Notes under the pieces: model-generated | What the model saw: only the letters and a program-made list of their open reading frames with translations | Told to the model about the DNA's origin: nothing | Database searches by the model: none | Program-made: the position numbers and the translations under genes | Source of the DNA: Kitasatospora griseola | GTDB taxonomy: Bacteria; Actinomycetota; Actinomycetes; Streptomycetales; Streptomycetaceae | Direction: 5' to 3' | NCBI RefSeq assembly: GCF_014648555.1 | Contig: NZ_BMRI01000013.1 | Location: 97,605 to 161,604, forward strand | Length of the DNA stretch: 64,000 nucleotides | Shown here: positions 46,302-54,883 of the stretch, piece after piece | Position numbering within the stretch: the first letter of the stretch is position 1 | Layout of the letters: each line of letters opens with the position of its first letter

Positions 46302-47972
46302 ATGAACACACAGATGGCGGACCGGGTTCCGGTCCTGATCTCGGGCGGTTCCCTGGTGGGGCTGTCGGCGTCCCTCTTCCTCGGCCGGCTCGGCGTGCCG
46401 CACCTGCTGGTGGAGCGGCACGCCGAGACCTCCCGGCACCCGCGCGGGCGCGGCAACAACCTGCGCACCATGGAGCTGTTCCGCGCCGCCGGGGTGGAGG
46501 ACGACATCCGGGCGGCCGCGTCGGTGCTGGCCGACAACCACGGCATCCTGCAGGCCGAGACGCTGTCCGGCGGCGAACAGGAGTGGCTGTTCCGGGAGAT
46601 CGACCCCGGCGGCGGCCTGGCCAGGTTCAGTCCCTCCGCGTGGTGCCTGTGCAGCCAGAACGACCTGGAGCCGGTGCTGCTGCGGCATGCCGCCGAGCGC
46701 GGCGACGTCCGGTTCAACACCGAGCTGCTCTCCTTCGAGCAGGACGCCGACGGGGTGACGGCGCGACTGCTGGACCGGGCCACCGGCGAGGAACGCGAGG
46801 TTCGGGCCGACTATCTGATCGCCGCGGACGGGCCGCGCAGCCCCGTCCGGGAACGCCTGGGCATCGGCCAGTCCGGGCGCGGCGACCTGTTCCACAACGT
46901 CAGCGTCACCTTCCGGGCCAAGCGGCTGGCGGACGTGGTCGGCGACCGGCGCTTCATCGCCTGCTACCTGACCGACCCTGCGGGGGCCGGCGCGCTGCTG
47001 CCCGTCGACAACCGCGAGCAGTGGGTGTTCCACCTGCCCTGGCACCCCGAACGCGGCGAGAGCGTCGAGGACTTCACCGACGTCCGCTGCGTCGCGCACA
47101 TCCGCGCCGCCGCCGGAGTGCCCGACCTGGAGGTGGAGATCACCGGCCGGGCTCCGTGGCACGCCGCCGAACGCGTCGCGGACCGGTACGGCGCGGGCCG
47201 GGTCTTCCTGGTCGGCGACGCCGCCCACGAGATGCCGCCGACCGGCGCGTTCGGCTCCAACACCGGCATCCAGGACGCCCACAACCTGGCCTGGAAGCTG
47301 GCCGCCGTACTGGCCGGCTGGGGCGGGCCGCGGCTGCTGGACTCCTACGAGAGCGAGCGTCGTCCGGTCGCCGTGCAGACCGCGGCCCGGGCGGCGGCCC
47401 GCTCCGTCGAGCACCAGCACCCCGGCTTCGACGCGGCGCCCGCCGGCGGGCCGCGCACCAACGTGCTGGCGGTGGCGCTCGGCTACCGCTACCCCGAGGG
47501 CGCGCTGGTCGGCGCGGACGCCACGGCGGGCGTCGTCCCCGAGCGCTTCGCCGCCACCGGCGAGCCCGGCACCCGTGCCCCGCACGTGTGGCTGCGCGAC
47601 GCCGCCGGGACGCGGCTGTCCACCCTCGACCTGTTCGACGACGGCCCGCTGCTGCTGGCCCCCGCCGTGGGCGGGAGCGCCTGGCCGACGGCCGCCCGGC
47701 AGGTGGCCGAGCAGACCGGAGTACCACTGCGCTGCCTGCTCATCGGCGAGGGCGGCGACCTGCTGCCCGAACCCCCCGCCGGCCTCCCCTCCGGCGCCCG
47801 CCCCACCGGCCCGGTCTCCCCCACCACCTGGCCCGAGGCCTACGGCCTGCACCCCGGCGGCGCCGTCCTGGTCCGCCCCGACGGCTTCGTCGGCTGGCGC
47901 GCGACCGGCGCCGTCGGCGACCCGGCCGCGGCCCTGCGGGTCGCCGTCCGCGGGGTCGCGGGGCTGGCCTGA
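46302..47972 (+). CDS. whiE ORFVIII: FAD-dependent aromatic hydroxylase (WhiE-VIII-like)
   Basis: The 556-residue monooxygenase hydroxylates the aromatic polyketide. It has the FAD-binding site PVLISGGSLVGLSASLFLGRLGVPHLLVERH (GxxxxG form), the DG-type segment YLIAADGPRSPVRERLG, and the second FAD motif RVFLVGDAAHEMPPTGAFGSNTGIQDAHNLAWKLA. The last 150 residues form the thioredoxin-like C-terminal domain of this family, ending RPDGFVGWRA. It is transcribed away from the other pigment genes, as in whiE. ATG 46302 is used; an internal ATG a few codons later is also possible. Confidence 0.94.
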   Translation: MNTQMADRVPVLISGGSLVGLSASLFLGRLGVPHLLVERHAETSRHPRGRGNNLRTMELFRAAGVEDDIRAAASVLADNHGILQAETLSGGEQEWLFREIDPGGGLARFSPSAWCLCSQNDLEPVLLRHAAERGDVRFNTELLSFEQDADGVTARLLDRATGEEREVRADYLIAADGPRSPVRERLGIGQSGRGDLFHNVSVTFRAKRLADVVGDRRFIACYLTDPAGAGALLPVDNREQWVFHLPWHPERGESVEDFTDVRCVAHIRAAAGVPDLEVEITGRAPWHAAERVADRYGAGRVFLVGDAAHEMPPTGAFGSNTGIQDAHNLAWKLAAVLAGWGGPRLLDSYESERRPVAVQTAARAAARSVEHQHPGFDAAPAGGPRTNVLAVALGYRYPEGALVGADATAGVVPERFAATGEPGTRAPHVWLRDAAGTRLSTLDLFDDGPLLLAPAVGGSAWPTAARQVAEQTGVPLRCLLIGEGGDLLPEPPAGLPSGARPTGPVSPTTWPEAYGLHPGGAVLVRPDGFVGWRATGAVGDPAAALRVAVRGVAGLA

Positions 47973-47995
47973 CGCGCGGGCAGGTGGGCACACCG

Positions 47996-48122
47996 GGGAG
48001 AGCACCACCACGGGCGCACGAGGGCACCTCCCGGCCCGCCGGGGCTGGCGGAGAACTGCCCGCGACAAGCGCAAAGCCCGTCCGCTTCGCGCAGTTCCAC
48101 CCGCCCCCAGTGGTGCTCTCCC
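47996..48122. repeat. Nested inverted repeats after the hydroxylase gene
   Basis: Perfect 13-bp outer arms (47996-48008 and 48110-48122) and inner arms GAACTGC/GCAGTTC (48053-48059 and 48091-48097) form a large folded structure in the 176-bp gap before the sigma-factor gene. The GAACTGC-type inner hairpin occurs again at 52657-52764. I regard it as a recurring intergenic element that may also act as a terminator. Confidence 0.6.
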
Positions 48123-48148
48123 TGGTTTCACCCCCTCCCGCGCAGCAT

Positions 48149-48766
48149 GTGACGGGCATCACGCCAGAACGAGAACCCGGGCGCAAGCCCTCGCGTCTGG
48201 CAGGTGTGAGAGCACGCAGGAGAGCACTGGACGAGCTGGACGAGGAACGTCTGCTCCGCCTGGTCGCGAAAGGCGATCGCGGGGCGTTCGACGAGCTGTA
48301 CCGACGCACCGCCCCGTGGCTGGCGGTGCGCCTGCGCCGCCGCTGCGCGGACGAGCAGATCGTCGCCGAGGTGATGCAGGAGACGTTCCTGGCGGTGTGG
48401 CGCGCGGCCGGCGCGTTCGCGGGCAGCGTGGTGGGCGGCAGTGCCGTCGGCTGGCTGTGGACCATCGCGGCCCGCCGACTGGTCGACGCGTTCCGCCGCC
48501 GGGCGCACCACGCCGAGCCGCCGGCCGCCGCGGCCCACCTGGCCAACGCCCCGGCCGCCGAGGACGAGGCGTTGGCCGCCGCGATCGGCGGCGACGTGGG
48601 GGACGCGCTGCGGCGCCTGGCCCCCGAGCTGCGCGCGGTGCTGCAGGCCACCGTGCTGGACGGGCTGTCCGTCCGGGAGACCGCCGTCCTGCTCAGACTG
48701 CCCGAGGGCACGGTCAAGACCCGTGCCCGCCGGGCCCGGATCGCGATGCGGAAGGAACTGGCATGA
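48149..48766 (+). CDS. ECF-type RNA polymerase sigma factor
   Basis: The protein has sigma region 2 (LDELDEERLLRLVAKGDRGAFDELYRR, EVMQETFLAVWRAAGAF) and region 4 (ALRRLAPELRAVLQATVLDGLSVRETAVLLRLPEGTVKTRARRARIAMRKEL). Region 3 is absent, as in extracytoplasmic-function sigma factors. GTG 48149 gives 205 residues; GTG 48206 (RARRRALDE start) is a credible shorter start. Its stop overlaps the anti-sigma gene start (ATGA), the normal coupling for such pairs. It probably controls its own operon, including the ABC transporter. Confidence 0.9.
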   Translation: MTGITPEREPGRKPSRLAGVRARRRALDELDEERLLRLVAKGDRGAFDELYRRTAPWLAVRLRRRCADEQIVAEVMQETFLAVWRAAGAFAGSVVGGSAVGWLWTIAARRLVDAFRRRAHHAEPPAAAAHLANAPAAEDEALAAAIGGDVGDALRRLAPELRAVLQATVLDGLSVRETAVLLRLPEGTVKTRARRARIAMRKELA

Positions 48767-49581
48767 GCGCGGAACACGCATCGGCCGGGCTGATCGGCGC
48801 GTACCTGCGCGGCGGCTCCGACCTGCCCGCGGACACCGTCTGGGCGCTGGAGGCGCACCTGGAGGGCTGCGCGCCCTGCCGGGGCCTGCTCGCGACGGCA
48901 GTGCCCGCCGCGGCGCCCGACGTCGCCGCGCTCGTCGACTCCGTCCGTGCCGCGCTCGGACCGCAGTTGGACGCGGCCCGCCCGGCGCCCGTACGTCGCC
49001 CACTGGCGTGGCGGCCGGCCTGGGCCGCGCCGGCCGTGGTGCCCTGGCTGCTGACCGCCCTCGCGGTGGTGCTGCTGGCGCTGGCGCTGGACTCCTCGGG
49101 GCCGCCGGACCCGCACGGCCAGGTGTCGCCGCTGCTGCTGGTCGCGCCCGTGCTGCCGCTGTGCGCGGCCGCCGCGGCCTGGGCGCCCGGCCTCGACCCG
49201 GCGCACGAGCTGACCGCCGCCACTCCGCGCTCCGGCCTCCCGCTGCTGCTGCGGCGCACCGCCGCCGCGCTGGCCGCGGTGGTGCCGGTGCTGCTGGCGG
49301 CGGGCGCGCTGACCGGGGAGATGGCGGCCGCGCAGTGGCTGCTGCCCTCGCTCGCCTTCACCACCACCGCGCTCGCCCTGGGCAGCGTCGTCGGCGTCGG
49401 CCGGGCCGCCGCCGCCCTGGTCGCCGTCTGGGCCGCCGCCGTCGCGGCCCCCGTCTGGGCCACCGGCCGCCTGCCGTTCGTGCTGCGGCCCGAGCAACTG
49501 CCCGGCTGGGCACTGCTGTTCGCCCTCGGCGCCGCCACCGTGTTCGCCCGCCGCCGCGCCTACGCGGCGCCCCGCACCTGA
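48763..49581 (+). CDS. Zinc-finger anti-sigma factor, membrane-bound
   Basis: The 272-residue protein begins with a zf-HC2 anti-sigma motif (WALEAHLEGCAPCRGLL, HxxxCxxC) and continues with about six hydrophobic segments (for example PWLLTALAVVLLALALD, LPLLLRRTAAALAAVVPVLL). It should hold the sigma factor at the membrane until a signal arrives. The ATG at 48763 overlaps the sigma stop. Its last codons (FARRRAYAAPRT) are repeated three more times downstream, so this 3' end is unstable. Confidence 0.87.
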   Translation: MSAEHASAGLIGAYLRGGSDLPADTVWALEAHLEGCAPCRGLLATAVPAAAPDVAALVDSVRAALGPQLDAARPAPVRRPLAWRPAWAAPAVVPWLLTALAVVLLALALDSSGPPDPHGQVSPLLLVAPVLPLCAAAAAWAPGLDPAHELTAATPRSGLPLLLRRTAAALAAVVPVLLAAGALTGEMAAAQWLLPSLAFTTTALALGSVVGVGRAAAALVAVWAAAVAAPVWATGRLPFVLRPEQLPGWALLFALGAATVFARRRAYAAPRT

Positions 49582-49800
49582 CCCACCCCCTCCGCACCGT
49601 GTTCGCCCGCCGCCGCGCCCACGCGGCACCCCGCACCTGACCCACCCCCTCCGCACCGTGCTCGCCCGCCGCCGCGCCCACGCGGCACCCCGCACCTGAC
49701 CCACCCCCTTCCGTCCGGCAGCCCGAGCAGCTGCCCGTCCTCCGCACCGCCACCGTGCTCCTCCGCCGCCGCGCCTGCGCGGCGCCCCGTACCCGACCCA
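49540..49800. repeat. Tandem repeats of the anti-sigma gene 3' end
   Basis: Four copies of a segment that begins GTGTTCGCC or GTGCTC start at 49540, 49599, 49658 and 49755. The first three are spaced exactly 59 bp. The fourth follows a 38-bp insertion that resembles an upstream part of the same gene. Copy 1 is the end of the anti-sigma coding sequence with its stop and the following bases. The copies contain small differences, so the duplication is not very recent. Nothing after 49581 is a recognisable gene until the ABC ATPase. Confidence 0.85.
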
Positions 49801-49825
49801 CCCCCTTCCGGAAGGAACCACCTCC

Positions 49826-50632
49826 ATGCCACGCGCCGTCAGCGCGGCCTCCGTCGCGCCCAAAACCCACGCCTGGGAGATCCGGGCCGAGGGCCTGCTC
49901 GTCCGGGCCGGACGCAAGAAGATGGCCGTCAACGGCCTCGACCTCGCCCTGGGCACCGGTGCCCACGGCCTGCTGGGCCCGAACGGGGCTGGCAAGACCA
50001 CGCTGATCCGGGCGCTGGCCACCGTGCTGCGCCCGGCCGGCGGCGAGCTGGAACTGCTCGGCACTCCTGCCGGGCACGCCGAGCTGCGGGCGCTGCGCCG
50101 CCGGATCGGCTACCTGCCGCAGGACTTCGGCTACTACCGGCGGTTCACCGTCCGCGAGTTCGTCGAGTACATGGCCTGGCTGAAGGAGGTCCCGAAGGCC
50201 GAGATCCCGGGCGCCGTCCAGCGGGCGGTGGAGCGGGTCGGTCTCGCGGACCGCGCCGACCACCGGATGAAGACGCTGTCCGGCGGCATGGTGCGGCGGG
50301 CCGGCATCGCCCAGGCCATCGTCAACGACCCCGACCTGCTGCTGCTGGACGAGCCGACCGCCGGGCTGGACCCGGCGCAGCGGCTGCGCTTCCGCGAGTT
50401 GCTGCAGGAACTCGGCCGGGACACCTGCGTGGTGGTCTCCACCCATCTGGTCGAGGACGTCGCCGCCGCCTGCTCCGACGTGGTGCTGTTCGCGGACGGC
50501 CGCCTGGTCTTCCAGGGCACCCCGGACGACCTCGCCGCCGCCGGCGGGCCCGAACACCCGGGCGACAGCCCGCTGGAGCGCGGCTACTCGGCGCTGCTCC
50601 GCCACACCGAGCAGCCCGGGGGCATCTGGTGA
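49826..50632 (+). CDS. ABC transporter ATP-binding protein
   Basis: The 268-residue protein has all ABC ATPase motifs: GLLGPNGAGKTTLIRAL (Walker A), IGYLPQDFGYYRRFTVREF (Q-loop), LSGGMVRRAGIAQAIVN (signature) and LLLLDEPTAGLDP (Walker B and D-loop). The YLPQDFGYY stretch is typical of the group of exporters linked to the following membrane gene. ATG 49826 follows a GGAAGGAACC site. The next gene begins with a GTG overlapping its stop. Confidence 0.94.
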   Translation: MPRAVSAASVAPKTHAWEIRAEGLLVRAGRKKMAVNGLDLALGTGAHGLLGPNGAGKTTLIRALATVLRPAGGELELLGTPAGHAELRALRRRIGYLPQDFGYYRRFTVREFVEYMAWLKEVPKAEIPGAVQRAVERVGLADRADHRMKTLSGGMVRRAGIAQAIVNDPDLLLLDEPTAGLDPAQRLRFRELLQELGRDTCVVVSTHLVEDVAAACSDVVLFADGRLVFQGTPDDLAAAGGPEHPGDSPLERGYSALLRHTEQPGGIW

Positions 50633-52032
50633 ACGCACGTGTCCTGCGGACCGAGCTGCGTCGCTCGGCCGCGCCGTGGGCCGGACTGCTGGTGCTCGGC
50701 GGCTCGTTGGCGATCCTGTTCGGAATCGACGGCATCTGGTGGCGCGGCACGGCCGGCTGGACGGCGCAGTGGACGTCGATGGCGATGTGGACGCGCTGGC
50801 TGCTGTCCTTCTGGTGGCCGCTGGCGGTCGGTGTCGGCGCGCTGTACGGCCTGCGCGACAAGCGTTCCGGGACGGCGGAGCTGTTCGGCACCGTGCCGAA
50901 GCCGGCCTGGCGGCGCGCCGCGCTCCCCGCCGGGGCGATGGCCGGGGTGCTGGTGGCGGGCTTCGGCCTGGTGGTGGCGGCCGGCGGGGTGCAGGTGGCG
51001 CTCGGCGACACCGGGTACCGGCCGCTCGGCTGGATGCCGATCTCGCTGGTGGCGGCGCTCGCCCTGGCGGCGGCCGCGGTGTTCGGCATGGGCGTGGCAC
51101 GGGCCGTGCCGTCGGTGCTGACGCCGCCCGCGCTGGTGGTGCTCGCCCTGCTGACGGTGGCCGCGCTGCTGCGGTTCGGCGGCGACGACGCGACGCCCCG
51201 GCCCATCGTCGGGCCGAACCGGCTCGCCCTGCTCTCCCCGGTGACGGTCGAGCCGCGCGAGGCGCTGCTCACGCTGTCCGGCTCCGTCCACCTCGGCCAG
51301 ACGCTGTGGCTGCTGGGCCTGGCCGCGACCGGCTTCGCGCTGCTGGTCGCCGCGAACGGCCGCGCCCGGCTGCTGTCCCTCGTCCCGGTGCTGGTGGGCG
51401 CGGCCCTGGCGCTGGGGGTGCTGCCCGGCGACGCCCGCGGCACGTACGTGGTGGACGCGGCGGCGGCCCGGCCGGTCTGCGAGGGGCCGGTGTGCGTGAC
51501 CGCGGCGAACCGGCACCGGCTGCCCGAGCTGTCGGCGCGCGGCGCGGAGGCGCTGCGGATCCTGCACGACGTCCTGGGCGACGGGGCGCCGCGGGCGATC
51601 CGCGAGGACGGCGCGCTGCGCGGCCTCGGCGACCTGAGGCAGGTCGATGCCGGGACGGTCCTGGTGGACTTCGACGAGCGGGAGTTCGTCCGCGCGAGCG
51701 GCCGGGACCTCACCCGCGCCCTGGTCGCGCAGGGCCTCGTCCCGACCTGCTACGCCCGCACCGACCGGGAGGGCGGCCTGGTCGAGGACGCCGCCGCGCA
51801 GAGCGTCGCCGCGAGCTGGGCGCTCGGCGAGAGCACCCTGGTGCCGGTGGAGACCCCGAGCGCCAACTCGTACGACCGGCAGGCCTGGGAGGACGCCCGG
51901 GCGGCCTGGACCGCGTTCGCCGCCGCGCCCCCGGCCGAACAGCGCGCGCGGATCGCCGCGCTGCACGACGCCGCGCTGTCCTGCTCGACGAAGCACCCGC
52001 TGCCTGTCCTGGCCGGATCGGAGGCCCGATGA
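50629..52032 (+). CDS. ABC transporter membrane protein with C-terminal extension
   Basis: The 467-residue protein has about six hydrophobic segments in the first 280 residues (VLRTELRRSAAPWAGLLVLG, SLVAALALAAAAVFGMG, LVVLALLTVAALL). The C-terminal 180 residues are mostly soluble (RPVCEGPVCVTAANRHRLPELSARG), probably outside the membrane, with paired cysteines. The start is a GTG at 50629 overlapping the ATPase stop (GTGA). It is the transporter's membrane part. The substrate is unknown; the arrangement suggests a signal peptide, lipid or antibiotic exporter. Confidence 0.87.
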   Translation: MNARVLRTELRRSAAPWAGLLVLGGSLAILFGIDGIWWRGTAGWTAQWTSMAMWTRWLLSFWWPLAVGVGALYGLRDKRSGTAELFGTVPKPAWRRAALPAGAMAGVLVAGFGLVVAAGGVQVALGDTGYRPLGWMPISLVAALALAAAAVFGMGVARAVPSVLTPPALVVLALLTVAALLRFGGDDATPRPIVGPNRLALLSPVTVEPREALLTLSGSVHLGQTLWLLGLAATGFALLVAANGRARLLSLVPVLVGAALALGVLPGDARGTYVVDAAAARPVCEGPVCVTAANRHRLPELSARGAEALRILHDVLGDGAPRAIREDGALRGLGDLRQVDAGTVLVDFDEREFVRASGRDLTRALVAQGLVPTCYARTDREGGLVEDAAAQSVAASWALGESTLVPVETPSANSYDRQAWEDARAAWTAFAAAPPAEQRARIAALHDAALSCSTKHPLPVLAGSEAR

Positions 52033-52604
52033 ACTGGCTGGTGCTGTACGCCCGTTCGCGTCAGGTGCCGCTGTCGGCGGCCGTGGTCGCGGCCGTCGCG
52101 CTGACGGTGTGGGCGCTGGTGGACGGCGCCCCGAAGGGCTCGGAGGACCTGGGGACCACCGCGTTCGTGCTGACCGCGAACGTGCTGGCCGCCGTCGTCG
52201 GCCTCGGCGGGTCGGACGTGGTGCTCGACCGCACCGCCGCGATCCGCTGGGCGCCGCGACGGGCCGCGCACGTCCTGCTGATCGGCGTCGTCGGCGGCGC
52301 GGCCCTGCTGGCCGTCCAGGCCGCCGGGCCCCACCTGGCCGCCGCCTCGGTGGTGCTCCGCGACAGCGCCGGCCTGGCGGGCCTGGCCGCGCTCGGCGCC
52401 GCCTGCTGGGGCACCACCTACGCGTGGGCGCTGCCGACCGGCTGGCTCGCCTTCACCATGCTGGTCCCCCCGCTGGGCGGCCCGGCGGGCCGGGTCGGCA
52501 TGTGGCTGATCCAGCCCGCCGGCACCACGGAGGCCACCGTGACGGCGTCGGCCCTGCTGGTGGTCGGCACCGCGCTGTACGGCTTCGCCGGGCCACGGCG
52601 GTGA
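52029..52604 (+). CDS. Small integral membrane protein, likely transporter partner
   Basis: The 191-residue protein has about five hydrophobic segments and no other known motif (LSAAVVAAVALTVWALVD, TTAFVLTANVLAAVVGLGG, AAHVLLIGVVGGAALLAVQA). The ATG at 52029 overlaps the stop of the preceding gene (ATGA). It is the last gene of a four- or five-gene coupled unit with the sigma and anti-sigma factors. Confidence 0.8.
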   Translation: MNWLVLYARSRQVPLSAAVVAAVALTVWALVDGAPKGSEDLGTTAFVLTANVLAAVVGLGGSDVVLDRTAAIRWAPRRAAHVLLIGVVGGAALLAVQAAGPHLAAASVVLRDSAGLAGLAALGAACWGTTYAWALPTGWLAFTMLVPPLGGPAGRVGMWLIQPAGTTEATVTASALLVVGTALYGFAGPRR

Positions 52605-52608
52605 GGGA

Positions 52609-52783
52609 CGCACAACCAGGGGCGCTGGGGGTGCCCCCGGGCGAAGCCGAGGGGGCGGAACTGCGCGAGGCGGAAGGCACCCACCCGCAAGATCGCGACG
52701 CAGGACAATGACCTGCACTTGATCGCGACCTTGCGGACGTGAAGTGCACTTGTCGCGCAGTTCCCCGCGCCCCCGGTTGTGCG
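52609..52783. repeat. Large structured intergenic element
   Basis: Outer 17-bp arms (52609-52625 and 52767-52783, one mismatch) and inner perfect 12-bp arms (52657-52668 and 52753-52764; GGAACTGCGCGA type) enclose a central region that repeats TGCACTTG. It lies between the convergent ABC-linked membrane gene and the MFS exporter. The inner GAACTGC arm is shared with the element at 48053-48097. It could terminate both transcripts. Confidence 0.65.
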
Positions 52784-52805
52784 CCCACCTGCCCGTCCCC
52801 CGGTC

Positions 52806-54206
52806 TCAGGGCCGCACCGCCGCCACCAGCGCCAGCAGTACGAAGGCGATCACCACGGCGAGGCTGAGCTGGAACGCCCCCGGGTAGTCGGCGGGGGTGT
52901 GCAGGTGGCCGAAGAAGGTCGCGCCGACGGTGGCGATGCCGGCCGCGGAGCCGATCCGTTGGGCGGTCTGCAGGACTCCGCCCGCACTGCCGGCCCGGGC
53001 CACGGGCACCTCGTTCAGGGTGAGGGCCTGGTTCGGGGAGACCACCAGGCCGCTGCCGAGGCCGGCCACCAGCAGCGGCAGGGCGGTGGCCCAGCCGACG
53101 AACGGGCCGTTGAACAGGTGGACGGCGAGCGCGGCGAACGCCAGGCCGACGGCGACGGTGGCCAGGCCGAACGCGATCAGCCGCCGCCCGTAACGGACCA
53201 CGATCCGCCCGCCGACGGTGGAGGCCACCGCGGAGGCCAGCGCGAACGGGGTGATCGCCAGGCCCGCGTACAGCGCGCTGTAGCCGCGGCCGGCCTGCAG
53301 GTACAGCGTGAAGACGAAGAACACGGCGGTGAACCCGGCGAAGTACAGCAGCGACACCAGCGAGCCGGAGGTGAACGACCGGGTGCGGAACAGCGCGGGG
53401 TGGACCAGCGGTTCGCGGTCGCGGGCATACCGGTGCTCCCACCCGGCGAACGCGGCGAGCAGCACCACCGATCCGGCCAGCAGCAGCCACTTGCGAAGGT
53501 CGTGCCACTGGGCCTGGACCAGCGGGAGCAGCAGCAGGACGGTGCCGGTGCCGAGCAGCAGCACCCCGACCGGGTCGAAGTCGCGGCGGGCGCAGGTGTC
53601 GGGGGTGGGGGCGGGCAGCAGGCGGCCGGCGAACGGCAGGAGGGTCAGGCCGATCGGCAGGTTGACGTAGAACACCCAGCGCCAGCCCTCCTCGGCGCCG
53701 AACGCGGCGATCAGCAGGCCGCCGAGCAGCGGGCCGACGGCGGTGGAGAAGCCGATGGTGGTGCCGAGCAGGCCGAACGCGCGGGCGCGTTCGCCGCCGC
53801 GGAACAGCTGCTGGATGAAGCCGGAGACCTGCGGCACCAGCAGTCCGCCGGACATGCCCTGGAGCAGCCGGGCGATCACCAGCCAGGCCTCGTTCTGGGC
53901 GGCGCCGGCCAGCGCGCTGGTGGCGGTGAACAGGGCGAGGCCGGTGAGGAAGACCGGACGGCGGCCGATCGCGTCGCCGAGCCGCCCGGCGGGCACCAGG
54001 ACCAGGCCGAACGCCAGTGAGTAGCCGGACAGCACCCACTGGAGTCCGGCCTCCGACATGTGCAGGCCGGTGCGCACCGACGGCAGGGCGACGTTGACGA
54101 TCGACACGTCCAGCAGCGTCATGAAGCCGGCGACCAGGCACACCGCGAGGGCCCGCCAGCGGCGCACCTCGGTGCTCCGGTCACCGGCGGTGATGGGGTG
54201 CGCCAT
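52806..54206 (-). CDS. DHA2-family MFS exporter
   Basis: The 466-residue protein has twelve to fourteen hydrophobic segments and the DHA2 pattern: LAVCLVAGFMTLLDVSIVNVALPSV in helix 1, GRLGDAIGRRPVFLTGLALF (motif A), RLLQGMSGGLLVPQVSGFIQ and GTTIGFSTAVGPLLGGLLIAAFG (motif C). It is shorter than the other DHA2 exporter (539 residues) but clearly related. ATG 54206 gives the expected start. No regulator adjoins it. The substrate is unknown. Confidence 0.92.
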   Translation of the reverse strand: MAHPITAGDRSTEVRRWRALAVCLVAGFMTLLDVSIVNVALPSVRTGLHMSEAGLQWVLSGYSLAFGLVLVPAGRLGDAIGRRPVFLTGLALFTATSALAGAAQNEAWLVIARLLQGMSGGLLVPQVSGFIQQLFRGGERARAFGLLGTTIGFSTAVGPLLGGLLIAAFGAEEGWRWVFYVNLPIGLTLLPFAGRLLPAPTPDTCARRDFDPVGVLLLGTGTVLLLLPLVQAQWHDLRKWLLLAGSVVLLAAFAGWEHRYARDREPLVHPALFRTRSFTSGSLVSLLYFAGFTAVFFVFTLYLQAGRGYSALYAGLAITPFALASAVASTVGGRIVVRYGRRLIAFGLATVAVGLAFAALAVHLFNGPFVGWATALPLLVAGLGSGLVVSPNQALTLNEVPVARAGSAGGVLQTAQRIGSAAGIATVGATFFGHLHTPADYPGAFQLSLAVVIAFVLLALVAAVRP

Positions 54207-54312
54207 GCGTGGTGTCCTTCCGTCCGGCGTCCAGTCTGGGCGGCCCGGGCGGTGGCGGGCGGGCGGCGCGCCGGGGTTGACGGCCGGTCGGCTGACGGAC
54301 CGGCAGGAGTCC

Positions 54313-54771
54313 TCAGTCGTCCGACGGCAGGTCGAGGACGAGTTGCTGGGCGTCGGCGGAGGCGGGCGGGGTCGCGCCGAGGTCGGTGAGGGTGGTGATC
54401 ACCACGGCGTCCACGCCGGCCAGCCAGTCGCTGGTCTTGGACTGCACCACGACGGTCTGGCTGTGCTCGGCGCCGTCGCACTCGATCTGCGCGGGGAAGG
54501 TGCGGGTGGAGCCGAAGGCGATGGTGGCGGGGTCCTCGGGGTCGGTCTGCTCGACGGAGGTGTTGAGGGAGCGCGGGCCGTCGGCGGGGGCGCAGGTGTA
54601 GCTGAGGTCGACCCGGACCAGGTCGGGGCTCTCCGGGTCGATGGTGACCTCGGTGATCTCGACGACCGTGTCGGTGTCCGAGGCGTCGGGGTCCTCGTCG
54701 GCGATGGCGGCGGTCGCAAGGGCCAGGCCGAGGGCGAGGGCGGCGAGCGCGGCGGGGAGGCGGAGGTGCAC
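54313..54771 (-). CDS. Secreted small protein, 152 residues
   Basis: A cleavable signal peptide (LPAALAALALGLALATAAIADE) precedes an acidic mature domain of about 127 residues. It has two cysteines (YTCAPADGP and QIECDGAEH), probably forming one disulfide, and a beta-rich pattern (TSVEQTDPEDPATIAFGSTRTF). I recognise no family. It could be an exported binding domain. Confidence 0.72.
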   Translation of the reverse strand: MHLRLPAALAALALGLALATAAIADEDPDASDTDTVVEITEVTIDPESPDLVRVDLSYTCAPADGPRSLNTSVEQTDPEDPATIAFGSTRTFPAQIECDGAEHSQTVVVQSKTSDWLAGVDAVVITTLTDLGATPPASADAQQLVLDLPSDD

Positions 54772-54883
54772 GGCGGGGCCTTCCGGACGGTGGAGGGGTT
54801 TCTCCGACTGTCCGTCAGCCCCGCCGTGCGGGCGAGCGCTGTCCGCCGGGCGGGTGCCTTCCCGGCGTGCCTGCGGGCCCGGT

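Noticed and set aside
47575-49581. Fusion of hydroxylase end and anti-sigma factor in one frame
   Set aside because: The frame runs through a clear stop of the hydroxylase in the true frame, and the sigma and anti-sigma genes have their own overlapping starts.
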